A stretch of 64,000 nt of DNA from Klebsiella sp. WP3-W18-ESBL-02 (GTDB taxonomy: Bacteria; Pseudomonadota; Gammaproteobacteria; Enterobacterales; Enterobacteriaceae): positions 1,984,001 through 2,048,000 of the forward strand of contig NZ_AP021972.1 of the NCBI RefSeq assembly GCF_014168815.1, in the 5' to 3' direction. Each line of letters begins with the position of its first letter. The stretch's first letter is position 1. A program made the position numbers and the translations under genes. The notes under the pieces are model-generated. The model worked only from the letters and a program-made list of their open reading frames with translations. It did no database searches and was not told the origin of the DNA. This document shows positions 24,963 through 33,556 of the stretch, piece by piece.

Positions 24963-26081
24963 ATGTCGCTGAAATTAATAAAAAGTCCGCTTTCGATTGT
25001 GTTGGCAGGGTGTCTGGTGACGGCGTTTTCCGCCCAGGCCGATATCGTTATTGGCGTTGCCGGGCCTTTTACCGGGCCTAACGCGACCTATGGCGATCAA
25101 TATTGGCACGGTGCGACTCAAGCGGCGGAAGATATTAACGCCGCCGGTGGGATTAACGGCGAAAAGATTAAGCTGGTGCAGGGCGATGACGCTTGTGAAC
25201 CTAAACAGGCCGTAGCGGTAGCGAACCGTCTGGTCGATCAGGATAAAGTTCAGGCCGTTGTCGGCCACTTCTGTTCATCTTCTACTATGCCGGCTTCCGA
25301 GGTCTATAACGATGCCGGGGTGCTGGCGATTACCCCGGGGTCAACCAACCCGCTTATTACCGAACGCGGTATGAATGACATGTTCCGTATGTGCGGCCGC
25401 GATGACCAGCAGGGTGACGTTGCCGGCAACTTCATCATTGATAAGCTGAAGGCGAAACGGGTGGTTATCATTCACGATAAAGATACCTACGGTCAGGGCC
25501 TGGCGGATGCCACCCGCGCAGCGCTGGCCAAACGCGGCGTGAAAGAGGTGATGTATGAAGGCCTGTCGCGCGGCGAGAAAGACTTCAACGCGCTGGTGAC
25601 CAAAATTGGTGCGCAGAAGCCGGACGTGGTGTTCTTCGGCGGCTGTCATCCGGAAGCCGGACCGCTGGTACGCCAGATGCGTGAGCAGGGCGTGCAGGCG
25701 AAATTCTTCTCCGGTGACTGCATTGTGAACGAAGAGATGGTGACCGCTGCCGGCGGACCACAGTACACCAATGGCATCTACATGACCTTCGGCAAAGATC
25801 CGCGCCTGATCCCGGACGGTAAAGCGGTGATTGAGAAATTCCGTGCCAATAAGTTCGAGCCGGAAGGCTATACCCTCTATTCCTATGCTTCTATTCAGGC
25901 TATCGCAGCGGCGTTTAAAGCCGCAGGACCCGACTCGGCGAAAGCCAGCGCCTGGCTGAAGGCCAATCCGGTGGAAACCGTGATGGGTAAAAAAGCCTGG
26001 GACAGCAAAGGCGATCTGAAAGTCTCCGACTATGTCGTTTATCAATGGGATGACAAAGGCAAGTATAAGGAAGTTGAGTAA
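24963..26081 (+). CDS. Branched-chain amino acid ABC transporter, substrate-binding protein (LivJ/BraC type)
   Basis: 372 residues. A signal peptide ends at FSAQA before DIVIGVAGPFTGPNATYG. It is a family 4 type I periplasmic binding protein, with AAEDINAAGGINGEKIKLVQGDDACEPKQAVAVANRLVDQDKVQAVVGHFCSSSTMPASEVYNDAGVLAITP, the classic Leu/Ile/Val-binding layout with a Cys pair. It heads an operon with two permeases and two ATPases. Closest in character to BraC; leucine, isoleucine or valine are the likely ligands, though related proteins bind other amides. A strong hairpin separates it from the permease gene. Confidence 0.92.
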   Translation: MSLKLIKSPLSIVLAGCLVTAFSAQADIVIGVAGPFTGPNATYGDQYWHGATQAAEDINAAGGINGEKIKLVQGDDACEPKQAVAVANRLVDQDKVQAVVGHFCSSSTMPASEVYNDAGVLAITPGSTNPLITERGMNDMFRMCGRDDQQGDVAGNFIIDKLKAKRVVIIHDKDTYGQGLADATRAALAKRGVKEVMYEGLSRGEKDFNALVTKIGAQKPDVVFFGGCHPEAGPLVRQMREQGVQAKFFSGDCIVNEEMVTAAGGPQYTNGIYMTFGKDPRLIPDGKAVIEKFRANKFEPEGYTLYSYASIQAIAAAFKAAGPDSAKASAWLKANPVETVMGKKAWDSKGDLKVSDYVVYQWDDKGKYKEVE

Positions 26082-26099
26082 CCGGATGGAGTCACGCTC

Positions 26100-26127
26100 A
26101 GCGCCGGTATGGCAGCATACCGGCGCT
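26100..26127 (+). terminator. Intercistronic hairpin after the binding-protein gene
   Basis: A 12-bp perfect stem AGCGCCGGTATG / CATACCGGCGCT with a GCAG loop is followed by TTAAAA. It lies 18 bases after the stop and 33 bases before the permease gene. It may act as a partial terminator or 3' stabiliser that raises binding-protein mRNA above the rest. Confidence 0.75.
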
Positions 26128-26160
26128 TTAAAACATGGCCAATAACACGAGCGCGCGAAG

Positions 26161-27075
26161 ATGGAGACATTCTTTTTACAACAGTTAGTCAATGGCTTGA
26201 CGCTAGGATCGGTCTACGGGCTTATCGCCATTGGTTACACCATGGTTTACGGTATTATCGGCATGATTAACTTCGCCCACGGCGAAGTGTATATGATCTC
26301 CGCCTATCTCTGCGCCATTGGACTGGCGCTGCTGTCCTTCTTTGGCCTGCACTCTTTTCCTCTGCTGATCCTCGGCACGCTGGTGTTTACCATCGTGGTG
26401 ACGGGGGTATACGGCTGGACGATTGAGCGTATCGCCTATAAGCCCCTGCGTAACTCCACACGCCTGGCGCCGCTGATTTCGGCGATCGGCATGTCGCTCA
26501 TTTTGCAGAACTACGCGCAAATCAGCCAGGGGCCGCGTCAGCAGGGCGTGCCGACGATGCTGGACGGCGTACTGCGCCTGCATCTGGGTGAAGGATTTGT
26601 GCAGATAACCTACACCAAAATCTTTATCCTGCTGGCCTCGTTTGCCGGGATGCTGCTGCTGACCTGGATAATCGGCCACACCCGTCTTGGGCGAATGTGC
26701 CGTGCGGTACAGCAGGATCGTAAAATGGCCTCCATTCTGGGGATCAATACCGATCGCATCATCTCGCTGGTGTTCGTTATTGGCGCGGCGATGGCAGGGC
26801 TTGCCGGGGTATTAATTACCATGAACTACGGTACGTTTGATTTCTATGCCGGGTTTATTATCGGCATCAAAGCCTTCACCGCGGCGGTGCTGGGCGGTAT
26901 TGGTTCATTGCCAGGCGCGATGCTCGGCGGGCTGTTGCTGGGCGTGGCTGAAGCGCAGTTCTCGGGGATGGTCAACTCAGACTATAAAGACGTGTTCTCG
27001 TTCGGGCTGCTGGTGGTTATCCTGATTTTCCGTCCGCAGGGGCTGCTTGGCCGCCCGATTGTGGCCAAGGTGTAG
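26161..27075 (+). CDS. Branched-chain amino acid ABC transporter permease (LivH/BraD type)
   Basis: 304 residues with about eight membrane segments. It begins METFFLQQLVNGLTLGSVYGLIAIGYTMVYGIIGMINFAHGEVYMI, the hallmark LivH N-terminus. Near the C-terminus is the family motif GIKAFTAAVLGGIGSLPGAMLGGLLLGVAEA. It forms the inner membrane channel with the LivM-type partner encoded next. Confidence 0.95.
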   Translation: METFFLQQLVNGLTLGSVYGLIAIGYTMVYGIIGMINFAHGEVYMISAYLCAIGLALLSFFGLHSFPLLILGTLVFTIVVTGVYGWTIERIAYKPLRNSTRLAPLISAIGMSLILQNYAQISQGPRQQGVPTMLDGVLRLHLGEGFVQITYTKIFILLASFAGMLLLTWIIGHTRLGRMCRAVQQDRKMASILGINTDRIISLVFVIGAAMAGLAGVLITMNYGTFDFYAGFIIGIKAFTAAVLGGIGSLPGAMLGGLLLGVAEAQFSGMVNSDYKDVFSFGLLVVILIFRPQGLLGRPIVAKV

Positions 27076-27084
27076 GAGCGGACG

Positions 27085-28374
27085 ATGACCCATTCAACGG
27101 CTTCACACGATGCGTTTTCACTCAAGCGCTGCATTCTGGATGCGATATTTTCAGGGCTGGTGGCGCTGATTATTTTTGGTCCCATCGTCGGCGTTGTGCT
27201 CGATGGCTACAGCTTTAACTTTGAAGGCCAGCGGTTGGTCTGGATTGTTGCTGCCGTAATGGTCGGCCGCTTTGCGCTGAGCGCATTGGCGACCACCCGC
27301 GTCGGCAGACGGTTTGCCTCGCGGTTTGAAGGCGATAGCGCGGGCGTCTATGTCCGCGCTCCGGGCTATAAAAGCCAGCTGCGGTGGGTGATTCCGCTGG
27401 TGCTGGCGCTGGCGGTCTGCTTCCCGTTTGTGGCCACCAAATATGTGCTGACGGTGGCGATCCTCGGCTTGATCTATGTGCTGCTGGGATTGGGGCTGAA
27501 TATCGTGGTGGGCCTTGCCGGGCTGCTGGACCTGGGCTACGTGGCGTTTTACGCCATCGGCGCGTACGGCCTGGCGCTAGGGGATCAGTATCTGGGCCTC
27601 GGTTTCTGGTCGATGCTGCCGCTGGCGGCGTTGATGGCTGCGGCCGCCGGGGCGCTGCTCGGCTTTCCGGTGCTGCGAATGCACGGCGACTACCTGGCGA
27701 TCGTCACGTTGGGCTTCGGTGAAATTATTCGTCTGATCCTCAATAACTGGCTGAGTTTTACCGGCGGGCCCAACGGTATTTCCGCGCCGCCGCCCACCTT
27801 CTTCGGCCTTGAATTTGGTCGGCGGGCGAAAGAAGGGGGCATACCGTTCCACGAGTTCTTCCATTTAACCTACAACCCAAATCTGAAGTTTATTTTCATC
27901 TACGCGGTGCTGGTGCTGGTGGTTCTGCTGGTGCTCTACATTAAGCATCGACTGACGCGGATGCCGATAGGCCGCGCATGGGAAGCGCTGCGTGAGGACG
28001 AAATCGCCTGCCGCTCAATGGGGCTCAACCACGTCCTGGTGAAGCTGTCAGCCTTTACGCTCGGCGCATCCACCGCCGGGATTGCCGGGGTGTTTTTTGC
28101 AACCTATCAGGGGTTTGTGAACCCGACCTCCTTCACCTTCTTTGAGTCGGCGCTGATACTCGCCATCGTGGTGCTGGGCGGGATGGGCTCAACCATCGGC
28201 GTGGTGCTGGCGGCCTTTGTCTTGACCGTCACGCCGGAACTGCTGCGCAGCTTCGCCGAGTACCGCGTGCTGCTGTTTGGCGTGCTGATGGTGGTGATGA
28301 TGATCTGGCGGCCGCGCGGCCTGATTCGTATCAACCGCAGCGGTTTTGCGGTGCGCAAAGGGGTGGCGCCATGA
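27085..28374 (+). CDS. Branched-chain amino acid ABC transporter permease (LivM/BraE type)
   Basis: 429 residues, with a longer N-terminal region of about 100 residues before the conserved core, as in E. coli LivM. Core motifs are GLGLNIVVGLAGLLDLGYVAFYAIGAYG, HGDYLAIVTLGFGEIIRLI and ALILAIVVLGGMGSTIGVVLAA. It starts 9 bases after the LivH-type gene with GGAGCGG as ribosome-binding site, and its stop overlaps the next ATG by 4 bases. Confidence 0.95.
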   Translation: MTHSTASHDAFSLKRCILDAIFSGLVALIIFGPIVGVVLDGYSFNFEGQRLVWIVAAVMVGRFALSALATTRVGRRFASRFEGDSAGVYVRAPGYKSQLRWVIPLVLALAVCFPFVATKYVLTVAILGLIYVLLGLGLNIVVGLAGLLDLGYVAFYAIGAYGLALGDQYLGLGFWSMLPLAALMAAAAGALLGFPVLRMHGDYLAIVTLGFGEIIRLILNNWLSFTGGPNGISAPPPTFFGLEFGRRAKEGGIPFHEFFHLTYNPNLKFIFIYAVLVLVVLLVLYIKHRLTRMPIGRAWEALREDEIACRSMGLNHVLVKLSAFTLGASTAGIAGVFFATYQGFVNPTSFTFFESALILAIVVLGGMGSTIGVVLAAFVLTVTPELLRSFAEYRVLLFGVLMVVMMIWRPRGLIRINRSGFAVRKGVAP

Positions 28375-29249
28375 GCCAGGATATGATTTTAAGCGTTGAG
28401 CATCTGATGATGCATTTTGGCGGCATTAAGGCCCTTAATGATGTCAATCTGGAGGTACAGCGGGGGTCGATAACCGCGCTAATCGGCCCTAACGGTGCGG
28501 GAAAGACCACGGTATTCAACTGCCTGACCGGTTTCTACAAGGCCTCTGGTGGCAATATTCTGTTCAATACGCGCGACAAAACGACCAATGTGATTCAGAT
28601 TCTCGGGCAGAAATTCCAGCCGGGTGATTGGGTGAATCCGGCGCAGTTTGGTCAGCGGCTGTTCTATAAAATGTTTGGCGGCACCCACCTGGTTAACCGG
28701 GCAGGGCTGGCGCGAACCTTCCAGAACATCCGCTTGTTCCGCGAAATGTCGGTGGTGGAGAACCTGCTGGTGGCGCAGCATATGCAGGTTAACCGTAATC
28801 TGTTGAGCGGCATTCTGAATACGCCAGCCTACCGCCGGGCGGAAAGTGACGCGCTGGACCGCGCCTTTTACTGGCTGGAGGTGGTGGATTTGGTAGAGTG
28901 CGCCAACCGCCTGGCGGGGGAGATGTCCTACGGCCAACAGCGGCGTCTGGAAATTGCTCGCGCTATGTGCACCGGCCCGGAGATGATCTGCCTGGATGAA
29001 CCCGCCGCCGGGCTGAATCCGGTAGAAACGCGGGCGCTGAGTAAAATTATCCGCTTCCTGCGCGAGCACCATGCAATCACCGTGCTATTGATTGAACACG
29101 ATATGGGGATGGTGATGGAGATTTCCGACAATATTATCGTACTGGACCACGGAGACGTCATTGCTCAGGGCAAGCCGGAGCAAATTCAGCATGATGAAAA
29201 AGTCATTGCCGCTTATCTTGGTGCCAGCGAAGACGAGGTGAGCCTATGA
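28371..29249 (+). CDS. Branched-chain amino acid ABC transporter ATPase (LivG/BraF type)
   Basis: 292 residues. Walker A GPNGAGKTT near residue 42, signature MSYGQQRRLEIARAM, Walker B MICLDEPAAGLNP and switch His in LIEHDM are present. A long insertion (about residues 70-105) between Walker A and the Q-loop region is typical of LivG/BraF. Overlaps of 4 bases occur with the genes on both sides. Confidence 0.95.
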   Translation: MSQDMILSVEHLMMHFGGIKALNDVNLEVQRGSITALIGPNGAGKTTVFNCLTGFYKASGGNILFNTRDKTTNVIQILGQKFQPGDWVNPAQFGQRLFYKMFGGTHLVNRAGLARTFQNIRLFREMSVVENLLVAQHMQVNRNLLSGILNTPAYRRAESDALDRAFYWLEVVDLVECANRLAGEMSYGQQRRLEIARAMCTGPEMICLDEPAAGLNPVETRALSKIIRFLREHHAITVLLIEHDMGMVMEISDNIIVLDHGDVIAQGKPEQIQHDEKVIAAYLGASEDEVSL

Positions 29250-29962
29250 GCGAGCCAATGCTGGAATTTCGTGATGTTGATGTGTTCTACGGCGTTATCC
29301 AGGCGTTAAAGCAGGTTTCGCTCCAGGTGAATAAAGGCGAAACCGTATCGCTGATCGGCGCCAATGGCGCGGGGAAATCGACGCTGCTGATGTCGATATT
29401 CGGCCAGCCACGCGTGCGCAGCGGGCAGATTCTGTTTTGCGGCGATGATATCAGCCATCGCACCACCCATTATGTGGCGTCGGCGGGCATTGCCCAGGCA
29501 CCGGAGGGCAGGCGTATTTTCCCGGATATGAGCGTTGAGGAAAACCTGCTGATGGGCACCATCCCGATCGGCAATCAGTATGCGGCGCAGGATCTGCAAA
29601 GCATGTTCGATCTGTTTCCACGTCTTAAAGAGCGGCGCAAACAGCGGGCGATGACCATGTCCGGCGGCGAACAGCAGATGCTGGCGATTGCCCGCGCGCT
29701 GATGAGCCGCCCCAAGCTGCTGCTGCTCGATGAGCCGAGCCTGGGACTGGCACCGATCGTGGTGAAGCAGATTTTCCAGACGCTGCGTGAACTGGCGCGC
29801 AATGGCATGACGATTTTCCTGGTGGAGCAGAATGCCCATCATGCGCTGAAGCTGTCCGATCGCGGCTATGTGATGGTGAACGGGCAGATCCGCCTGAGCG
29901 GCAGCGGTGAGGAACTGCTGGGAAATCAGGAGGTGCGCAAGGCCTATCTGGGCGGCGTGTAG
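29246..29962 (+). CDS. Branched-chain amino acid ABC transporter ATPase (LivF/BraG type)
   Basis: 238 residues, LivF subfamily. Walker A GANGAGKS near residue 38, APEGRRIFPDMSVEENLLMG, signature MSGGEQQMLAIARAL, Walker B LLLLDEPSLGLAP and VEQNAHHAL are present. It is the last gene of the five-gene operon. Gap to yecA is 85 bases with no obvious terminator. Confidence 0.95.
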   Translation: MSEPMLEFRDVDVFYGVIQALKQVSLQVNKGETVSLIGANGAGKSTLLMSIFGQPRVRSGQILFCGDDISHRTTHYVASAGIAQAPEGRRIFPDMSVEENLLMGTIPIGNQYAAQDLQSMFDLFPRLKERRKQRAMTMSGGEQQMLAIARALMSRPKLLLLDEPSLGLAPIVVKQIFQTLRELARNGMTIFLVEQNAHHALKLSDRGYVMVNGQIRLSGSGEELLGNQEVRKAYLGGV

Positions 29963-30047
29963 CAACGCCGGGCTGGAGTTCAACGCTAAACTGCTGCATC
30001 ATTGCGCCTGAACTGAGCTTCCTCATTAACCACGATAGAGATTGAGT

Positions 30048-30716
30048 ATGAAAACGGGACCTTTAACCGAAAGCGAACTGGAATGGCTGGACGAGACCAT
30101 TGCGAAGTATGCCTCCGACGCGTCAATTATCGACGTGTCTGAACTGGATGGTATGCTGACCGCCATCCTCTCCTCACCGCTGGAGATTGAACCCGCCGAG
30201 TGGATGTTCGCCGTCTGGGGCGGGGCCGATCATGTACCGCACTGGGCAACCGACCGCGAGCGCGACCGTTTCGTCAATCTTACGTTGCAGCACATGAGCG
30301 ATATTGCCGATCGCTTAAACGACTATCCCGATCAGTTTGAACCGCTGTTCGGCACCCGTGACGAAGAAGGCCAGGAGCTGACCATCGTTGAAGAGTGGTG
30401 CTATGGCTACCTGCGTGGCGTGCGTCTGAGCGACTGGAGCGGATTACCGCAGGAACAGCAGGCGGCGCTGGACTGCATCGCGCTGCACGGCGACGAAGAA
30501 AAAAGCACCGCGCTGGAGGGCTTTAGCGCTGACCAGTATCTGGAAAGCGTCGATAAAATCCGCCCGGCGGCGCTGGCGCTGTTCGATTACTGGATGGACA
30601 ACCCAAAGGAAGCGCCGGTAAAGCAGCCGATCAAAAATGAAAACAAGGTGGGTCGCAACGACCCGTGCCCGTGCGGCAGCGGTAAGAAATACAAGCAGTG
30701 CTGTTTAGCAAAATAA
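30048..30716 (+). CDS. yecA: UPF0149 family protein YecA with SEC-C zinc motif
   Basis: 222 residues from ATG 30048 (MKTGPLTESELEWLD), matching the E. coli start; a TTG two codons earlier is not used. The UPF0149 domain covers about residues 10-180 (ELDGMLTAILSSP, EEWCYGYLRGV). The C-terminus is a SEC-C metal-binding motif, GRNDPCPCGSGKKYKQCC. E. coli YecA is reported to bind metal, and SEC-C motifs in SecA contact SecB and ribosomes. It sits between the amino acid transporter and tyrP. Confidence 0.94.
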   Translation: MKTGPLTESELEWLDETIAKYASDASIIDVSELDGMLTAILSSPLEIEPAEWMFAVWGGADHVPHWATDRERDRFVNLTLQHMSDIADRLNDYPDQFEPLFGTRDEEGQELTIVEEWCYGYLRGVRLSDWSGLPQEQQAALDCIALHGDEEKSTALEGFSADQYLESVDKIRPAALALFDYWMDNPKEAPVKQPIKNENKVGRNDPCPCGSGKKYKQCCLAK

Positions 30717-30718
30717 GG

Positions 30719-30742
30719 AAAGGGGCCAATTGGCCCCTTTTT
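30719..30742. terminator. Terminator between yecA and tyrP
   Basis: The palindrome AAGGGGCCAATTGGCCCCTTTTT, whose stem continues into A/T pairing on both sides, lies 3 bases after the yecA stop. It can work in both directions for the convergent yecA and tyrP. Confidence 0.88.
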
Positions 30743-30769
30743 CTGGCATGAAGACCGGCTTGTCGGGAG

Positions 30770-31981
30770 TTAACCCACCGACGGCAGCAGGCCGGTGGCA
30801 ATCCCCGCCTGAATCAATATCACCGCAATTCCGCAGGCAAATACCAGCCACAGCATCGGCTTGCCGCCCGCTACGCGGTAGCCTCCCTGCGGGTGCTGCT
30901 GGCGGCTTTTCAGCGTCAGCAGCGAGGGGATAATCAGCGCCAGTACCGCCAGCGCGACGCCCGCATAGCCCAACGCCATCACGAAACCGCGCGGGTAGAA
31001 CAGCGCAAAGGCCAGCGGCGGCAGGAAGGTAATGCCGCCGGTTTGCAGGCGTCCACGGACGGTATTTTTACGCTGGAACAGATCCGCCAGATAATCAAAC
31101 AGACCCAGCGCGACGCCGAGGAATGAGGTTGCCAGCGCCAGATCGGCAAACAGATGTACCGCCAGCTCAACGTGCGGTGAAGCCACCACTTCACGAATGG
31201 CCAGCAGCAACCCGTTCAACCCGCTATGCTGCGACATCAGCGCGCTGAATACCGGTGAGTCGATGCTGCCAAGCGTGGCAAGCTGCCAGAACACATAGGC
31301 CACCAGCGGGATCGCGCTGCCGACGATAAAGATGCCGCGCAGTTTACGTACATCACCGTTCATGTAGCTGACAATACTGGGTACGCTGCCGTGGAAGCCA
31401 AACGAGGTAAAGATAACCGGGATCGCCGACAGCGCCAGCCCTTGAGCCAGCGGCAGCGTCATCAGGTTAATCTGGTGAATATGCGGTAGCAGCAGCGCCA
31501 GCATGACGATCAGGAAGATAATTTTGGCGCTGAACAGGAAGCGGTTAAACAGATCGACCAATGAAGTGCCGACGCAGATAACCATGCCACCAATGGCGGT
31601 GAACAGTAGCACGCCGATGGCCGGCGGTATCTCAACGTTGAACCACTGACTGAGGCTGGAGGCCAGCAGTTCGCCCGCGCCGCTGATATACGCTGCCGTC
31701 AGCGCGTACATCAGGAACATCATGCTAAAGCCGGTTATCCATTGCCCGTATCGCCCCAGGTAGCGCAGTGCCAGCGTACCCAGCCCGGTGTCGGCCGGGA
31801 CATGCTGATACACTTCCAGCAGCAGCAGGGCGGTATAGCACATCAACGCCCACAGCCCCAGCAGCAGCACCATCGTGACGCTAAAACCGACGCCCGCCGA
31901 TGCCAGCGGCATGGCTAGCATGCCCGCGCCGATCGTGGTGCCGGCTACGATTAAAATACTCCCCAGGGTACGGTTCTTCAC
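30770..31981 (-). CDS. tyrP: Tyrosine-specific transport protein TyrP
   Basis: 403 residues, as in E. coli. It belongs to the aromatic amino acid permease (HAAAP) family with about eleven membrane helices, beginning MKNRTLGSILIVAGTTIGAGMLAMPLASAGVGF. The conserved stretches FTSFGFHGSVPSIVSYMNGD and YLADLFQRKN are present. It imports tyrosine with protons. Two adjacent TyrR boxes lie upstream, indicating control by TyrR as in E. coli. Confidence 0.97.
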   Translation of the reverse strand: MKNRTLGSILIVAGTTIGAGMLAMPLASAGVGFSVTMVLLLGLWALMCYTALLLLEVYQHVPADTGLGTLALRYLGRYGQWITGFSMMFLMYALTAAYISGAGELLASSLSQWFNVEIPPAIGVLLFTAIGGMVICVGTSLVDLFNRFLFSAKIIFLIVMLALLLPHIHQINLMTLPLAQGLALSAIPVIFTSFGFHGSVPSIVSYMNGDVRKLRGIFIVGSAIPLVAYVFWQLATLGSIDSPVFSALMSQHSGLNGLLLAIREVVASPHVELAVHLFADLALATSFLGVALGLFDYLADLFQRKNTVRGRLQTGGITFLPPLAFALFYPRGFVMALGYAGVALAVLALIIPSLLTLKSRQQHPQGGYRVAGGKPMLWLVFACGIAVILIQAGIATGLLPSVG

Positions 31982-32049
31982 GCTTTCCTCTGCTTTACAA
32001 CGTATTCATAACCAAAGATGCCGCGCAGAGTATGTTAAACCCGCAGTTT

Positions 32050-32090
32050 CGTCAAATATCAAATACAACCACTGTACATTTAAGTTTACG
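32050..32090 (-). promoter_or_regulatory. Tandem TyrR boxes upstream of tyrP
   Basis: The outer box TGTACATTTAAGTTTACG (32073..32090) matches TGTAAA-N6-TTTACA at 10 of 12 positions. The second box, read on the minus strand TGTATTTGATATTTGACG (32067..32050), matches at 8 of 12. Their centres are 23 bases apart, two helical turns, as in the strong/weak pair known at E. coli tyrP. Confidence 0.75.
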
Positions 32091-32175
32091 AAAAATGAAG
32101 GCGCGGGAAAGCTGCGCTAGCGCAAAACATGCAATACAAATGCAGTTTATCCTGGTGTTTTTATTGGGAGGAAAA

Positions 32176-32415
32176 ATGAATTCTATTCACGGTCACGAAG
32201 TCCTGAATATGATGATGGCATCAGGCGAACAATACAGTCTGGAAAGTCTGGAAGCGGCTATTCATGAGCGCTTTGGTACTCAGGCACGATTTCATACCTG
32301 CTCGGCGGAAAATATGAGCGCGGGGGAACTGGTGGCTTTTCTGCATAAGAAGGGCAAGTTTATTCCACTGGAATCTGGTTTTACTACCGCAGAAAGTAAA
32401 ATTTGCCGCCATTAA
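32176..32415 (+). CDS. yecH: DUF2492 protein YecH
   Basis: 79 residues starting MNSIHGHEVLNMMMASGEQYSLESLEAAI after GGGAGGAAAA. Matches E. coli YecH throughout: FHTCSAENMSAGELVAFL, KGKFIP and the C-terminal SKICRH. The two cysteines and several histidines suggest metal binding, but function is unknown. It is transcribed away from tyrP and converges on ftnA. Confidence 0.93.
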   Translation: MNSIHGHEVLNMMMASGEQYSLESLEAAIHERFGTQARFHTCSAENMSAGELVAFLHKKGKFIPLESGFTTAESKICRH

Positions 32416-32418
32416 TGG

Positions 32419-32442
32419 GCAGCGGCGTTTATACGCCGCTGC
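32419..32442. terminator. Bidirectional hairpin between yecH and ftnA
   Basis: A 10-bp perfect stem GCAGCGGCGT / ACGCCGCTGC with a TTAT loop lies 3 bases after yecH and 7 before the ftnA stop. There is no strong T run on either side. Confidence 0.65.
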
Positions 32443-32449
32443 GCGGTAA

Positions 32450-32947
32450 TTAATTCTGGGTATCGAGCGTTGCCAGCTCTTTATCGATAAAGTACAGCCC
32501 TTCACCGCTTTTACCCGCCAGCGTCAGCTTATCAATAACGGATTTGAACAGCTTCTCTTCTTCGTGCTGCTCAGCCACATACCACTGCAGGAAATTAAAG
32601 GTCGGATAATCCTGGTTGGTCATTGCGGCATGTGCCAGTTCGTTGATTTTGCTGGTGATAAGCTGCTCGTGCTCGTAGGTGACGCGGAACAGTTCGTCCA
32701 GTGAGGCATATTCAGCAAACGGCGAGGAGACGGTGTTGATGCGTGGCAGGCTGCCGGTATCGGTCAGGTAGTCGAACAGGCGCTGCATGTGCGTCATCTC
32801 TTCCTGGGCGTGGCGGCGCAAAAAGGCGGCGGCACCTTCAAAACTGTTAAAACTGCACCAGGCGCTCATCTGCTGATACAGCAGCGAAGAATAAAGTTCG
32901 AGATTCATCTGTTCATTTAATTTCTCGATCATTGGTGCTTTCAGCAT
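32450..32947 (-). CDS. ftnA: Ferritin FtnA
   Basis: 165 residues, the E. coli length. The four-helix ferritin fold has the ferroxidase residues E17 (MNLELYSS), E50 and H53 (AQEEMTHM), E94 (TYEHEQ) and Q/E in VAEQHEEEKLF. It is non-haem ferritin, the main iron store. The upstream gap (32948-33135) is AT-rich and contains no gene. Confidence 0.97.
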   Translation of the reverse strand: MLKAPMIEKLNEQMNLELYSSLLYQQMSAWCSFNSFEGAAAFLRRHAQEEMTHMQRLFDYLTDTGSLPRINTVSSPFAEYASLDELFRVTYEHEQLITSKINELAHAAMTNQDYPTFNFLQWYVAEQHEEEKLFKSVIDKLTLAGKSGEGLYFIDKELATLDTQN

Positions 32948-33135
32948 CGTGTCGCTCCCCCAAATTCGTTAATAGTTAATTACAGCGGAACTATAAGTTG
33001 TTATTAAGTTATTTGCAAAAAGTAAATATAAAAACATTTATTTAATAATACGAATGGGAATAAAACTCATTGGCATAAATATAATGGGTGTTCACCGGGG
33101 AATATAATGACGCCGGCAGGACCGGCGCTGGGCAA

Positions 33136-33471
33136 TTAATAATAGGCCGTTGCGGCGGGGATATTGGCAATCCCCCGGCACTGGTACTGCAAGGTGATAT
33201 GCTCGTTAAGGCACAGCGAGCCGCTGATGGTTGAACAGGTGGTAATCGGCTGGCCGTAGGAAAAGGCGGTTGCATAGCCCATTTGTTGACAGGCTTTGTT
33301 CGCCTCGGACTGTGCCAGATAGCCGTCGGTACGGGCATTTTGCAGTACTGCCTGCCCGTAGGTCAGACGAACGATACCGCTGGTGGCATCAACTTCGCTG
33401 ACGCTTGCCGCGCGGGGAACCGTGCACGCGGAAAGTGTCAGCAGGGCGGGGATAAGAATGAGGCTTTTCAT
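33136..33471 (-). CDS. yecR: Lipoprotein YecR
   Basis: 111 residues from the second of two adjacent ATGs (33471; the first at 33474 adds one Met). Signal peptide MKSLILIPALLTLSAC with lipobox LSAC and lipidated C16. Conserved segments are GIVRLTYGQAVLQNA, ACQQMGYATA, C-S-TISGSLCLNE and YQCRG. In E. coli yecR is reported to be under FlhDC control; no convincing FlhDC or sigma-28 site was found directly upstream here. It lies 85 bases downstream of the HD-GYP gene in the same direction and might be read with it. Confidence 0.88.
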   Translation of the reverse strand: MKSLILIPALLTLSACTVPRAASVSEVDATSGIVRLTYGQAVLQNARTDGYLAQSEANKACQQMGYATAFSYGQPITTCSTISGSLCLNEHITLQYQCRGIANIPAATAYY

Positions 33472-33556
33472 CATTTCGCTCTGCGCAATCTGTCGTAGCC
33501 TGATTGTAGCCGTCGAGACGGCAGCCAATCCTTTGAATAGTCGCCAGATCCAGGTG

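Noticed and set aside
33472..33556. FlhDC or sigma-28 site directly upstream of yecR
   Set aside because: Expected from E. coli data, but no sequence with both elements at the correct spacing is visible.
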